Shown here: positions 30,108 to 39,774 of the stretch, in pieces
Layout: the number at the start of each line of letters is the position of its first letter
Position numbering within the stretch: the first letter of the stretch is position 1
Source of the DNA: Acidithiobacillus sp.
GTDB taxonomy: Bacteria > Pseudomonadota > Gammaproteobacteria > Acidithiobacillales > Acidithiobacillaceae
Length of the DNA stretch: 64,000 nucleotides
Assembly (NCBI RefSeq): GCF_023256195.1
Contig: NZ_JAGDWX010000010.1
Span: 62,001 to 126,000 of the forward strand
Direction of reading: 5' to 3'
Notes under the pieces: generated by a model
Databases searched by the model: none
What the model was told of the DNA's origin: nothing
Seen by the model: the letters and a program-made list of their open reading frames with translations, nothing else
Translations under genes and position numbers: made by a program

Positions 30108-30739
30108 GACATATACCCCCACAAATAGACGAAGACATAGATGAAGACCCACATCACTGCCTGAAACTGCCAGAACATGCGCAAGCTGATCAGGCGCCCC
30201 ACTACATCCTCCGTGAATCCCTTGCGTGCCACCTGCCAGAGCATCACGATAATCCAGATCAGACCGGCAAATATGTGGGCAGCATGCACCTGGGTCAGGC
30301 AGTAGAACGCCGACAGACCGCCGCTGACCTCCGGCGTGATTCCGGCGGCCACCAGACGCATCACATCGTGTATATCGAGGGCCAGGAACAATATGCCCAG
30401 CACCAAAGCGCCCAAAAGCCCATTGATCACACCGGATTTATTGCCATCCTTGAGACTTGCCATGGCCCAGCCGTAAACCAGCACGCTCAGAAAAAGAGCC
30501 ATGGTCTGCACGAAGGTATACCAAGGCGCGACAAACTGTGCCGGCGTCGGGCCGGTGTAATAGCTGTGTGGGTAACTGAGCACGCCGTAGGCCGCAAACA
30601 GTGTCGCGAAAAGCATGGCATCGCTGAGCACGTACATCCAGAAGCCGAAGGTGCGCGTGGATATGACATCGTGACCCTCATAATCTTCCGACCACAGGCG
30701 GACCTTATCCGGATCCACTACGGTTTCCGAACTACTCAT
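30104..30739 (-). CDS. cyoC: Cytochrome bo3-type quinol oxidase subunit III
   Basis: FGFWMYVLSDAMLFATLFAAY, VHAAHIFAGLIWI. Confidence 0.93.
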   Translation of the reverse strand: MSSSETVVDPDKVRLWSEDYEGHDVISTRTFGFWMYVLSDAMLFATLFAAYGVLSYPHSYYTGPTPAQFVAPWYTFVQTMALFLSVLVYGWAMASLKDGNKSGVINGLLGALVLGILFLALDIHDVMRLVAAGITPEVSGGLSAFYCLTQVHAAHIFAGLIWIIVMLWQVARKGFTEDVVGRLISLRMFWQFQAVMWVFIYVFVYLWGYMS

Positions 30740-30812
30740 CGCTCTCTCTCCTCAATGCAGCGGTACCGCGGCGACGAGGTGCCATAAGCGCTGCCGCCGC
30801 CGTTCACACAAA

Positions 30813-32951
30813 TCACCAAGATTTCGGTCCCCGATGGCTTCGGTCTTGGTCGGATACCTCACGGGAATAGGCCATGATCTGGCCTCCGGCAAAACCGCCT
30901 ACCGGCACCGTATCGCCACCGTCGACGGGCATCTTTTGCCGAGCCTCGCGATCCAATCGTGCGATTTCCTCAGCAGAGATGACATAGCCCGGGTCGCCTT
31001 TGGCAGAGCGCCAGATCATCAGGGCTACGGTTGCCAGTAGCGCAATACCACTCAGCCACCAGATGCGCCAAGTCAGAGCAAAGCCCAGGAGAAAAAGGGT
31101 CGCACCGATGTAGAGCGCAACGGGGGTATTATTGGGCATGTGGATGGCCTTGTAGTGGTCGGGACGAATATCCAGAAACCCATGCTCCCGACGCCAGGCC
31201 ACCTCATCACGGGCATTGATTTCCGGCACCATGGCGAAGTTATAAAAGGGCACGGGAGAGTCCGTCAGCCACTCCAATGAGCGAGAGGTGCCCCAGGCAT
31301 CGGCACCAACGCGTTCCTTGGCGCGATCGCGGATACTGACGAAAAGCAGCACTACGAAGGACACTACCGACAGCACGTAGATGGCAATTCCAAATTCCTG
31401 GACATCGAACAAGCCCGCCCAGTGCGGATCGAAGGGCCAGTCCAGACGCCGCGTCTCGCCCATGAAGCCCAGCATGAACATAGGGATGAAGACCAGCGCG
31501 GTGCCCGCGCTGAAGAGCCAGAACATGATCTTTCCCCAGGCCTCATTGAGACGGAAACCAAAGACCTTGGGCCACCAGTAGATGACCGCCCCAAACACCG
31601 CATAGACGATGCACAGCAGCATCATGTGAAAATGGGCGACGACAAAGACGCTGTTGTGGACCATGTAATTGATGGCAGGTATGGATAGCATCATCCCCGT
31701 CAAGCCACCAATGAGCAGCAGAAAGAGCGCACCGAGAGCCCAATGCATGGCCGCCGTGTAGCTGATACGCCCGCGGTACATGGTAAACGCCCAGTTGAAG
31801 ACCTTGACGCCCGTAGGTATGCCCACCAGCATGGTGGCCACACTGAACTCGGTACTGACATAAGGCCCCATGCCCATGGTGAAGAAATGGTGGAGCCAGA
31901 CGATCCACGACACACCGGCAATGGCAAAAGTCGCCAGCACCATCGCCACGTAGCCGAACAGCGGCTTTTCAGAAAACGTGGGGATAATCTCTCCCAACAT
32001 ACCGAAGGCCGGGAGAATGACGAAGTACACCTCGGGATGGCCCCAGAGCCAGAATAGGTTGGTGTACAGCATCAAGTTACCGCCAAAACCGGCCGTAAAA
32101 AAATGTGTGCCGAGATAGCGGTCCGCTCCTACCAACGCCAAGGCCACCTGCAGGCAAGGGAAAGAGGTCAGCGCGATGATATTGGCGGACACCGCGGACC
32201 AGGTGAACACCGGCAGCCTGCCCCAGGTCATGCCTGGTGCCCGCATCTTCACCACCGTCGCCAGAAAATTGATGCTGCCCAGGGTAGTGCCAAGTGCTAT
32301 GAGTTCCAAGGTCCAGATCCAGTAGTCTACACCGACACCCGGGCTGTAGGACATCTCAAATATAGGAGCATAGCCAAACCAACCGTTATGGGAGAAATCA
32401 CCCACGAAAAGGGAAATCATGATCAGCGCCGCGCCGGCCGCCGTAATCCAGAATCCCAAGGCGTTGAGATAAGGAAAGGCCATGTCTCTGGCACCGATCT
32501 GCAAGGGTACGATGATGTTCATCAGTCCCACCAGCAGGGGTGTCGCCGCCAACAGGATCATGATCAAACCGTGCGCACTGTAGATCTGACCAAAATGGAA
32601 GGGAGTCAGATAACCGTGGATGGCCCCCATGGCCTTGATCCCATTATCGCCTGGGCCGACTGCAAGCATCTGCTGAGTGCGAATCATGAGACCGTCTATG
32701 AACCCGCGGAACAGCATGACCAGGCCGAGAAAAATATACATGATCCCGAGCTTTTTGTGATCTACCGTGGTAAACCACTCCCTCCAGAGATAACCCCACA
32801 GACCTCGCTTGGTGATCCAGCCGACCAGAGCCAGACCCACCAGGACGATCAACACAAAAAGGGGCGCAAGAATCAGATTCTTATAGGGAATCTCCGACAG
32901 GGCAAGTCGCCCGAGTAATGGACTCCAGGGTCCGGGAACGTGAACCAGCAT
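30813..32951 (-). CDS. cyoB: Cytochrome bo3-type quinol oxidase subunit I
   Basis: WGHPEVYFVILPAFGMLGEI, HHFFTMGMGP, HFHMML heme-copper oxidase motifs. Confidence 0.96.
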   Translation of the reverse strand: MLVHVPGPWSPLLGRLALSEIPYKNLILAPLFVLIVLVGLALVGWITKRGLWGYLWREWFTTVDHKKLGIMYIFLGLVMLFRGFIDGLMIRTQQMLAVGPGDNGIKAMGAIHGYLTPFHFGQIYSAHGLIMILLAATPLLVGLMNIIVPLQIGARDMAFPYLNALGFWITAAGAALIMISLFVGDFSHNGWFGYAPIFEMSYSPGVGVDYWIWTLELIALGTTLGSINFLATVVKMRAPGMTWGRLPVFTWSAVSANIIALTSFPCLQVALALVGADRYLGTHFFTAGFGGNLMLYTNLFWLWGHPEVYFVILPAFGMLGEIIPTFSEKPLFGYVAMVLATFAIAGVSWIVWLHHFFTMGMGPYVSTEFSVATMLVGIPTGVKVFNWAFTMYRGRISYTAAMHWALGALFLLLIGGLTGMMLSIPAINYMVHNSVFVVAHFHMMLLCIVYAVFGAVIYWWPKVFGFRLNEAWGKIMFWLFSAGTALVFIPMFMLGFMGETRRLDWPFDPHWAGLFDVQEFGIAIYVLSVVSFVVLLFVSIRDRAKERVGADAWGTSRSLEWLTDSPVPFYNFAMVPEINARDEVAWRREHGFLDIRPDHYKAIHMPNNTPVALYIGATLFLLGFALTWRIWWLSGIALLATVALMIWRSAKGDPGYVISAEEIARLDREARQKMPVDGGDTVPVGGFAGGQIMAYSREVSDQDRSHRGPKSW

Positions 32952-32974
32952 CAGATATCTCCTTCCGAATAGCG

Positions 32975-33943
32975 TCAGGCGCGGTGCTCTTTTGCCTGTT
33001 TCTGCAAATAGGCGTACATATTCTCGGTCATGAACATGGGCAGCGGCCATTTCTTGCCATTCATCACCTCCAGTATGACGTGATTGAAGAGACCTGGCTC
33101 CACATGCCCGTATATCGGCGTCTTATAATGCACGTTGATATAAGGACGAGCGAATTCATTGAACTGGTGGTAGTTCATGGTCTCCGGCTGCGCCTCCGCC
33201 GTCTTCACCCATCGGTGAAAGTCGCGCATACTCACGACTTTCGTCTTGAAGAGCATCCAGGACGTTCCGGCACCGCAGTAGTCGGCAGCTATTCCCTGAT
33301 AGCTGCCGCGGTGATCGACCTCCAGGGCATCTTTGGTACGCATACCCGGCATGACATCAATCATGCCGACCAGCTGGGGGACAAAGAAATCGGTCGTGAC
33401 CGCAGTGGACGTCAGCTTGAAAAAGACCGGGGTATGGGCCGGCACCACCAACTCATTGGCGACGGCAATATGGTGGAACTGCGGATAGATAAACAACCAT
33501 TGCCAATCCGTCGCAATGACGTCGACATCTACAGGATCGCCCTTTGGCTTCATGGTATGGGTGATGACCGTGGGGTTGTAAGGATTCAGGGCAAAGCTAC
33601 CGTTGATGGCCACTGCCCAGGAAAGAAATGCAACGGCGGCAATGGGAATACCCCAGGTAAAGAACTCGATGGTCATGGAGTGGCTCCATTTACCATCGTA
33701 TTTACCGCCTCCCCCACCCTTGCGGTAACGGATCATAAACCATACGATCATGATTGCCGTCAAACCCACGATGCTCAACATCACAGCAATGTCGATCATC
33801 ATGTAATCATAGCTGGCACGAGCCCCTACTCCCTTGGGATCAAAAATCCACCAGGGGGAATGGCGCGCGCACCCACCCAGCAACATCGTGGTCAGCAGTA
33901 TTGCGGCATATTGCCCCATCTGGAGCCATTTTTTTGTGGTCAT
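32975..33943 (-). CDS. cyoA: Cytochrome bo3-type quinol oxidase subunit II
   Basis: Lipobox LLGGCARHSPWW; cupredoxin domain without obvious CuA cysteine pair. Confidence 0.92.
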   Translation of the reverse strand: MTTKKWLQMGQYAAILLTTMLLGGCARHSPWWIFDPKGVGARASYDYMMIDIAVMLSIVGLTAIMIVWFMIRYRKGGGGGKYDGKWSHSMTIEFFTWGIPIAAVAFLSWAVAINGSFALNPYNPTVITHTMKPKGDPVDVDVIATDWQWLFIYPQFHHIAVANELVVPAHTPVFFKLTSTAVTTDFFVPQLVGMIDVMPGMRTKDALEVDHRGSYQGIAADYCGAGTSWMLFKTKVVSMRDFHRWVKTAEAQPETMNYHQFNEFARPYINVHYKTPIYGHVEPGLFNHVILEVMNGKKWPLPMFMTENMYAYLQKQAKEHRA

Positions 33944-34462
33944 ACCAATAAACTCCGGATCATAGTGAGCCTCCCAAGCATCTTCACCCTCGATTCTATT
34001 AGGGCGGACTGTGCGGAATCGTCAGGGTCACGAACTTTCGAACCTGCCAGATCACGCCACCCATAAAAAGTCGAAGCGGCAGCCGTACCAGGCCAAGAAC
34101 AGGCGTCATCGTGACTCTTTATCCTCAACCAATACGAGCCGTCCCAATGTCGCAGCAGCCGGAACTCCGTGTCGCAACCGAAGGTTCACAAGGAACTCCG
34201 GTAATGTATAGCTTACTAGAATTAGTAATCACAGATGAATTTTCTTATTGCTCCTGCCCCATCAATAAAATGTTTGATTAAAATTAGATGTATATATAAT
34301 TATTTTGATATGTAATGGAACATGGATATTTGGCGCGAGATGCCATAGATCGACGAGTTTGACTTGGAGACCAGATAAGAGCGACGCGAATCCAATCTAA
34401 CCGTTCTCGACCCGAACAGGATTCGGAATGTGGTTTTTGGACTCCAGTTATCCGAGCACCCC

Positions 34463-34492
34463 CCATCCCTTGCAGCTGGAGCTGGGGGATGG
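34463..34492. repeat. Nested inverted repeat (hairpin) CCATCCC-TTG-CAGC-TGGA-GCTG-GG-GGGATGG
   Basis: Read directly; 7-bp outer and 4-bp inner stem in an apparently non-coding region. Confidence 0.5.
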
Positions 34493-34888
34493 ACCGCGCA
34501 AATCACCCCCGCGCGGCGCAGCGACAGGAGTGCGAAACATCGCTTTGCATCGGACACACCCCGTGTAACCTCTTTGCTGCCGTAGCCAGGAGGCAAGGGC
34601 AGCGGCACACAGGAAACGAGGCTTTCCCTGCTATCCCTGGGAACCCTGGTCTCGCCGGTTTTTCAATAGACGTCTTCTGGCGCCCGCGGCGCGCATGGCC
34701 GCGATGATCCACCGCCATAGAACCCATGAGGCTTTGCCTTTGTCAGAGATTTTCTGCTATTATCAGCGTTGAGTTATGTAGGCTTTGGGTGTCTGTCCAT
34801 CACTCTGGAGTGCATCCAAGGCTTTGGTCAGAGATTCGGGTAGATGCCTTGGTAGGATTTCCCCGGTCTGGCATTGTCAGGGAGCGTT

Positions 34889-35146
34889 ATGCCCATCGTC
34901 GCACCGCAGTATGGAATCACCCCGGAGCGTAAAAGGAATCGGGAACACACGGACGGCATGTCCCACCAGGAACATCCCTCCACCTCGCCGACCGCTGCGC
35001 CAGCGGGCAAGCCGCAGTTTTGGTACCCCAAGGATCTCGACATACCTGAGGATAGCCCCACCAACTCCACTCCTCAGCGCCCGACATCTGCAGAAGGCAA
35101 AAAGGTCACCGTCGAAGTGCGCAAGCGCCGCAGCATTCCGCGCTGA
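34889..35146 (+). CDS. Small hypothetical protein with basic C-terminal tail GKKVTVEVRKRRSIPR
   Basis: 85 aa ORF with GGAG SD; tail resembles a motif in bacterial IF-2 N-terminal regions. Confidence 0.4.
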   Translation: MPIVAPQYGITPERKRNREHTDGMSHQEHPSTSPTAAPAGKPQFWYPKDLDIPEDSPTNSTPQRPTSAEGKKVTVEVRKRRSIPR

Positions 35147-35394
35147 AGTACTGCGCTCGGTGCGCCAAATCTAAAACGGCAAGACGGATCGATGTGCATG
35201 CCGCGCAGGATGTCCTCGAAAGCCTGCCTGCATGGAGCGAAAGCTTGGTCCTCCTTCTCATCTGAAAAGTCCACACGGTTCCGCAAGCCGCAGCCAAGCA
35301 GAGCTAAAGATTCATATAGAGTAGGCAAAGGCACAAGCCTTTCACACCGCTCGACGGGCTCGAATCGAGAGTTCGGATTATCGGATTAACTGTG

Positions 35395-35701
35395 TGGCGG
35401 AGGCGGTGAGATTCGAACTCACGAGGGGCGTGAACCCCTGCCGGTTTTCCGTACCCGCTATGGCTTTCGCCACGACCCTAGGGCCTTTGGGGTCTGGATC
35501 ATGCCTTCACCCTAGCCGCTTCCGGGCCTTAGGTGGGAACCGTCTGATCTCTACACCTTCCAGATCGCTCCGGCTTGGCTCGGCATTACCTCGGACAGCA
35601 TCCAGGGGCTTCGCCGAATTTGATTCCCTTCACCACCACCGTTTCCCGTGATGGGCTCGATGTTTCAAGACCGGTGCATTCAACCACTCTGCCACGCCTC
35701 C
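35395..35701 (-). tRNA. tRNA-Ser(UGA), split gene interrupted by an intron in the anticodon loop; CCA encoded
   Basis: Exons GGAGGCGTGGCAGAGTGGTTGAATGCACCGGTCTT + GAAAACCGGCAGGGGTTCACGCCCCTCGTGAGTTCGAATCTCACCGCCTCCGCCA fold into a complete type II tRNA (acceptor, long variable arm, T arm); 5' exon 35667-35701, 3' exon 35395-35449. Confidence 0.93.
35450..35666 (-). mobile_element. 217-nt group I intron (Azoarcus/IC3-like) in tRNA-Ser(UGA), inserted after U34
   Basis: Core strings ATCAAATTCGGCGAAGCC, GGTAATGCCGAGCCAAGCC, GAAGGTGTAGAGATCAGACGG..CCCACCTAAGGC, GGTGAAGGCATGATCCAG, GTGGCGAAAGCCAT; U at 5' splice site, terminal G. Confidence 0.93.
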
Positions 35702-35949
35702 GTGACGCCTTTAGTCTAATGCAAAGGTCCCTGAAACCAAAGCACCAAGCCAGAAAAAGCCCGGCAAGGGGATCCGAAGCGCAGTACGAGCGGTACTATT
35801 TCACTCGCTTGCTCGGGCACACACGCACAACATTCTATATCTGCTTATATTATAATGTCTTACTTCCCTGGATTTTATTCCCGGATCAAAAGGCCTTGCT
35901 AGGAGATCTGCCCTCGGATCAATATACTGAGGTGGGCTTTGTGTAGAAG

Positions 35950-35965
35950 CCCGCAATTTTGCGGG
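35950..35965 (+). repeat. 5'UTR hairpin CCCGCAATTTTGCGGG before the SCP2-like gene
   Basis: 6-bp perfect inverted repeat just upstream of SD AAAGGAGAG. Confidence 0.5.
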
Positions 35966-35985
35966 ATAGAGAAAGGAGAGAACCG

Positions 35986-36495
35986 ATGATCAAAAAAACC
36001 CTATGCTTGGCACTGTTGGGAATGGGGATGGCAGCGTCTACAGCGGCCTGGGCCAGCGACGCGCCGGAATTCATGTCCGCAGGCTGGGCCAAGGATCTGT
36101 GCGCTGCCTGGAACAACAACGCCACTCTTACCGAGAAGTTGGCCGGCTCCTGGATCAAGAACGACGGCAAGCAAGGCTACAAAGTCATGGAGATTTCGGA
36201 CTCTAGCCTCAAGGGTGTAGCACCCGTCCAGCTGGAGATTGCGCCCAAAGATGGCAAAGCCATGTGCATCTACGGTGGCGCCGTCAAGGTGCAGAAGCTG
36301 AACTACAATTACGACTACAAAATGTGGGCCACCACCCACGACTGGCACCACATGGGTTCACCCATGATGGCCATGATGATGGGTCGCCTCAATTTCAAGG
36401 GACCAAAGATGGAAGCCATGGAAAACATGGGGCCCTTTGCGGAATTCCTGAAGCTGGTTGCGGAAACGCCAGCAACTGTCCCTCCGGCATCCTAA
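35986..36495 (+). CDS. Secreted SCP2 sterol-binding-like protein
   Basis: Signal peptide MIKKTLCLALLGMGMAASTAAWA; hydrophobic C-terminal segment GRLNFKGPKMEAMENMGPFAEFLKLV resembling SCP2. Confidence 0.55.
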   Translation: MIKKTLCLALLGMGMAASTAAWASDAPEFMSAGWAKDLCAAWNNNATLTEKLAGSWIKNDGKQGYKVMEISDSSLKGVAPVQLEIAPKDGKAMCIYGGAVKVQKLNYNYDYKMWATTHDWHHMGSPMMAMMMGRLNFKGPKMEAMENMGPFAEFLKLVAETPATVPPAS

Positions 36496-36510
36496 GGCGC
36501 AAGCCGTCTT

Positions 36511-36537
36511 CCTCAGGGGCGTCATTGGCCCCTGAGG
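36511..36537. terminator. Strong hairpin between convergent genes CCTCAGGGGC-GTCATTG-GCCCCTGAGG
   Basis: 10-bp perfect stem; no clear U-tract on either strand. Confidence 0.5.
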
Positions 36538-36545
36538 GGGCGCTC

Positions 36546-37979
36546 TCAAGAAGGCTGGTCCAGCCGCTCTCGTAGTATGCGGTTGAGCTGCTCCGGGTTG
36601 GCCTTGCCCTGAGACGCTTTCATCGCCTGCCCGACGAAGAAACCAAACAGTTTGTCCTTGCCAGCCCGGTAATCGGCCACCTGCCCAGGGTTCTTGGCCA
36701 GGACCTCATCGATCAGACGGGCAATCGCTGCGGGATCCGTGATCTGGCGCAAGCCCTTGCGCTCGATGATATCGTCCACATCTGCGCCCTGTTCAAAGAG
36801 CACATCGAAGACTTCCTTGGCAATCTTACCGGAGATGGTCTCGTCCTGAATGCGCTGTAGGAGTTTGCGCATCTGACCCGCCGGTACCGGGCAGGATTCG
36901 ATCTCTGCACCACTGCGGTTCAGGGCGCCTAGCAGGTCGCCCATCAGCCAATTGGCCGCGAGCTTTGCATCCAGACCTTCCGCAACGACCTCGTAATAAT
37001 CGGCCAGGGCCCGGCTGCTGGTGAGCACACCGGCATCATAGGCCGGCAGCCCATACGCTTCCATGAAGCGCTGTTTTTTGGCGTCCGGTAGTTCCGGCAG
37101 ACTTGCCCGCACGGTCTCGATGTGGCTCTCCTCGAGAACCAGGGGCAGAAGATCCGGATCGGGAAAGTAGCGGTAATCGTTGGCCTCTTCTTTGCTGCGC
37201 ATGGAGCGAGTCTCGCCCTTGTTGGCATCGAACAGGCGCGTTTCCTGCACAACCTTGCCGCCCGACTCGAGAATATCCTGCTGCCGCTCCATCTCATACT
37301 CGATAGCCTTTTCCAGGAAGCGGAAGGAATTCAGATTCTTGATCTCGGCGCGGGTCCCGAAGGGCTCGCCTGCACGCCGCAGGGAGACGTTGGCATCGCA
37401 GCGAAAAGAACCCTCCTGCATATTGCCATCGGATATATCCAGATAGCGCACGAGGGCGTGCAGTTTCTTGAGGTAGGCCACCGCCTCCGAGGGCGAGCGC
37501 ATGTCGGGTTCCGACACGATCTCCAGCAGCGGCGTACCGGCCCGGTTAAGATCGATGCCCGTTTCCGCCGAAAAGGCTTCGTGCAGCGATTTTCCAGCAT
37601 CTTCTTCCAGGTGCGCACGCGTGATGCCTACGACCTTTTCCGTACCATCGGCCAAGGTCAGCAACAATTGGCCGCGACCGACAATGGGAATCTCATACTG
37701 ACTGATCTGATAGCCCTTGGGCAGATCGGGGTAGAAATAATTCTTCCGCGCAAAGATACTGCGCCGATTTATCTCGGCTCCAACGGCCAAGCCAAAGGCA
37801 ATGGCCTTGTCCACCGCCGCGGCGTTGAGCACCGGCAGCGCCCCGGGCAAGGCGAGGCAGACGGGACAGGTGTGCAGATTCGGCTCGGCGCCATAGCGGG
37901 TGGGACAGCTGCAGAATATCTTGCTCTGCGTATTGAGCTGTACGTGTACCTCAAGACCAATGACGACCTCCCAACTCAC
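36546..37979 (-). CDS. gatB: Asp-tRNA(Asn)/Glu-tRNA(Gln) amidotransferase subunit B
   Basis: [26 protein letters not shown] start overlapping gatA stop. Confidence 0.96.
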   Translation of the reverse strand: MSWEVVIGLEVHVQLNTQSKIFCSCPTRYGAEPNLHTCPVCLALPGALPVLNAAAVDKAIAFGLAVGAEINRRSIFARKNYFYPDLPKGYQISQYEIPIVGRGQLLLTLADGTEKVVGITRAHLEEDAGKSLHEAFSAETGIDLNRAGTPLLEIVSEPDMRSPSEAVAYLKKLHALVRYLDISDGNMQEGSFRCDANVSLRRAGEPFGTRAEIKNLNSFRFLEKAIEYEMERQQDILESGGKVVQETRLFDANKGETRSMRSKEEANDYRYFPDPDLLPLVLEESHIETVRASLPELPDAKKQRFMEAYGLPAYDAGVLTSSRALADYYEVVAEGLDAKLAANWLMGDLLGALNRSGAEIESCPVPAGQMRKLLQRIQDETISGKIAKEVFDVLFEQGADVDDIIERKGLRQITDPAAIARLIDEVLAKNPGQVADYRAGKDKLFGFFVGQAMKASQGKANPEQLNRILRERLDQPS

Positions 37980-39448
37980 CCTTGTACCTCCGCCAGATCC
38001 GGACGCTGAAGATGCCACGACGTGGCCTGCTGATAAGCGTGGCCGACGGCCAGCAGCAGTTCATCGGCAAAGTAATTTCCCATGAGCTGCATCCCTATGG
38101 GCAGGCCTTCTCGGGTAAAACCGCAGGGCAGATTGAGCGCCGGGATACCCGCCAGATTGACGGCGATGGTATAGATATCCGCTAGATACATGGACACCGG
38201 ATCTTCCGTTTTGGCGTCCAGGGCAAAGGCCGGCGTAGGCGTCGTCGGCCCGACGATGAGATCGACCTCAGCGAAGGCCCGACGGAAATCCTCGCGGATG
38301 AGACTTCGCACTTTTTGAGCCTTGAGATAATAGGCGTCGTAGTAACCGGCCGAAAGTACGTAGCTGCCGATGAGAATACGCCGCCGCACCTCGGCACCGA
38401 ATCCCTCGAAACGCGATTGCTGGTAAAGTTCCTGAAGGTTATCCGCATGCTGACTGCGATGGCCGTAGCGCACGCCGTCGAAACGCGCCAGGTTACTGGA
38501 GGCCTCCGCCGGCGCTAGCACGTAGTAAGCGCTCACCGCCACCGCATTATGCGGGAGGTGCACCGGGACGATCCGGGCGCCGAGGCTCTCCAACTGCGCG
38601 ATGGCCGCGCGTACCTGTTCGGCTATCTGTGAGTCCAGACCGTCGGCGAAGAACTCTTCCGCCACGCCGATGCGCAGGCCCCGTACCGGGCGGTCCAGAG
38701 CGGCGGAAAACTGGCCGGCCGCTTGCGGATGGCTGGTGGAGTCGCGCGGATCGTGCCCCGCCATGGCATCCATGAGCAGAGCGCAGTCCTCGGCGCTACG
38801 GGCCATGGGGCCTGCCTGATCCAGACTGGAGGCGAAGGCGATCATGCCGTAGCGAGATACCCGGCCGTAGGTGGGCTTGAGGCCCGTGATACCGCAGAAT
38901 GCAGCCGGCTGGCGGATGGAGCCGCCGGTATCGGTACCCGTTGCCGCCGGCACCAGACGAGCTGCTACCGCGGCCGCCGAACCACCGGAGGAACCGCCGG
39001 GCACCATCCGAGTATCCCAGGGATTGCGCACGGCACCGTAATGGCTGGTCTCATTGGAGGAGCCCATGGCGAACTCGTCCATGTTGAGCTTGCCCAGTAA
39101 TACCGTACCCGCCTGCTCCAGACGCTCCACCACGGTGGCATCGAAGGGCGGAATATAATTCTCCAGCATGCGTGAACCGCAGGTGGTACGCAGTCCGCGG
39201 GTAGAGAAGATATCCTTGTGGGCAATGGGCAGACCCAGCAGCGCTTGTGTAGAGCCATCCGCCCGCTGCCGGTCGGCCCGATGGGCCTGCACGAGGGCAT
39301 TTTCACCATTCAGGGTGATGAAGCTCCGTAGCTGGGGATCCACCGAACGGATGCGTTGCAGAAAGTGCGTGGTCAACTCGACGGCGGATATTTCTTTTTT
39401 CTGCAACAGGCGGCGCAGGTCGGCAAGACCATGATCGTGGAGTTCCAC
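37976..39448 (-). CDS. gatA: Asp-tRNA(Asn)/Glu-tRNA(Gln) amidotransferase subunit A
   Basis: Amidase signature [33 protein letters not shown]. Confidence 0.97.
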   Translation of the reverse strand: MELHDHGLADLRRLLQKKEISAVELTTHFLQRIRSVDPQLRSFITLNGENALVQAHRADRQRADGSTQALLGLPIAHKDIFSTRGLRTTCGSRMLENYIPPFDATVVERLEQAGTVLLGKLNMDEFAMGSSNETSHYGAVRNPWDTRMVPGGSSGGSAAAVAARLVPAATGTDTGGSIRQPAAFCGITGLKPTYGRVSRYGMIAFASSLDQAGPMARSAEDCALLMDAMAGHDPRDSTSHPQAAGQFSAALDRPVRGLRIGVAEEFFADGLDSQIAEQVRAAIAQLESLGARIVPVHLPHNAVAVSAYYVLAPAEASSNLARFDGVRYGHRSQHADNLQELYQQSRFEGFGAEVRRRILIGSYVLSAGYYDAYYLKAQKVRSLIREDFRRAFAEVDLIVGPTTPTPAFALDAKTEDPVSMYLADIYTIAVNLAGIPALNLPCGFTREGLPIGMQLMGNYFADELLLAVGHAYQQATSWHLQRPDLAEVQG

Positions 39449-39456
39449 GCTGACTC

Positions 39457-39750
39457 CTATTCAATGACTTTGGGGACCAGAAACAGGCCATCGGCGCTGA
39501 CCGGCGCATTCTTCAAATAGATATCCCGACCCGCGAGGTCGCGCCCATCGGCACGGTCTTCGCGCAGCGGCTGCTGCAACTCCAGGGGATGGGCCATGAT
39601 CTCCACACCCTCGGTGGGCACGGCGCTCAGTTTTTCGATGAGGACAAGAATCCCTTCCAGTTGCTGGGCGACATGGGCAAGATCGGCTTCTGGCAGGGCC
39701 AGGCGCGCCAGACTGGCTGTGCGTTTTACCGTATCGGTGGTGAAAGACAT
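39457..39750 (-). CDS. gatC: Asp-tRNA(Asn)/Glu-tRNA(Gln) amidotransferase subunit C
   Basis: Small ORF upstream of gatA, typical GatC N-terminus [18 protein letters not shown]. Confidence 0.93.
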   Translation of the reverse strand: MSFTTDTVKRTASLARLALPEADLAHVAQQLEGILVLIEKLSAVPTEGVEIMAHPLELQQPLREDRADGRDLAGRDIYLKNAPVSADGLFLVPKVIE

Positions 39751-39774
39751 GGCTTATCCCGGATGGTGTGATGC

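Noticed and set aside
35394-35946. Plus-strand ORFs across the tRNA-Ser region
   Set aside because: The DNA is explained by a split tRNA and group I intron on the minus strand.
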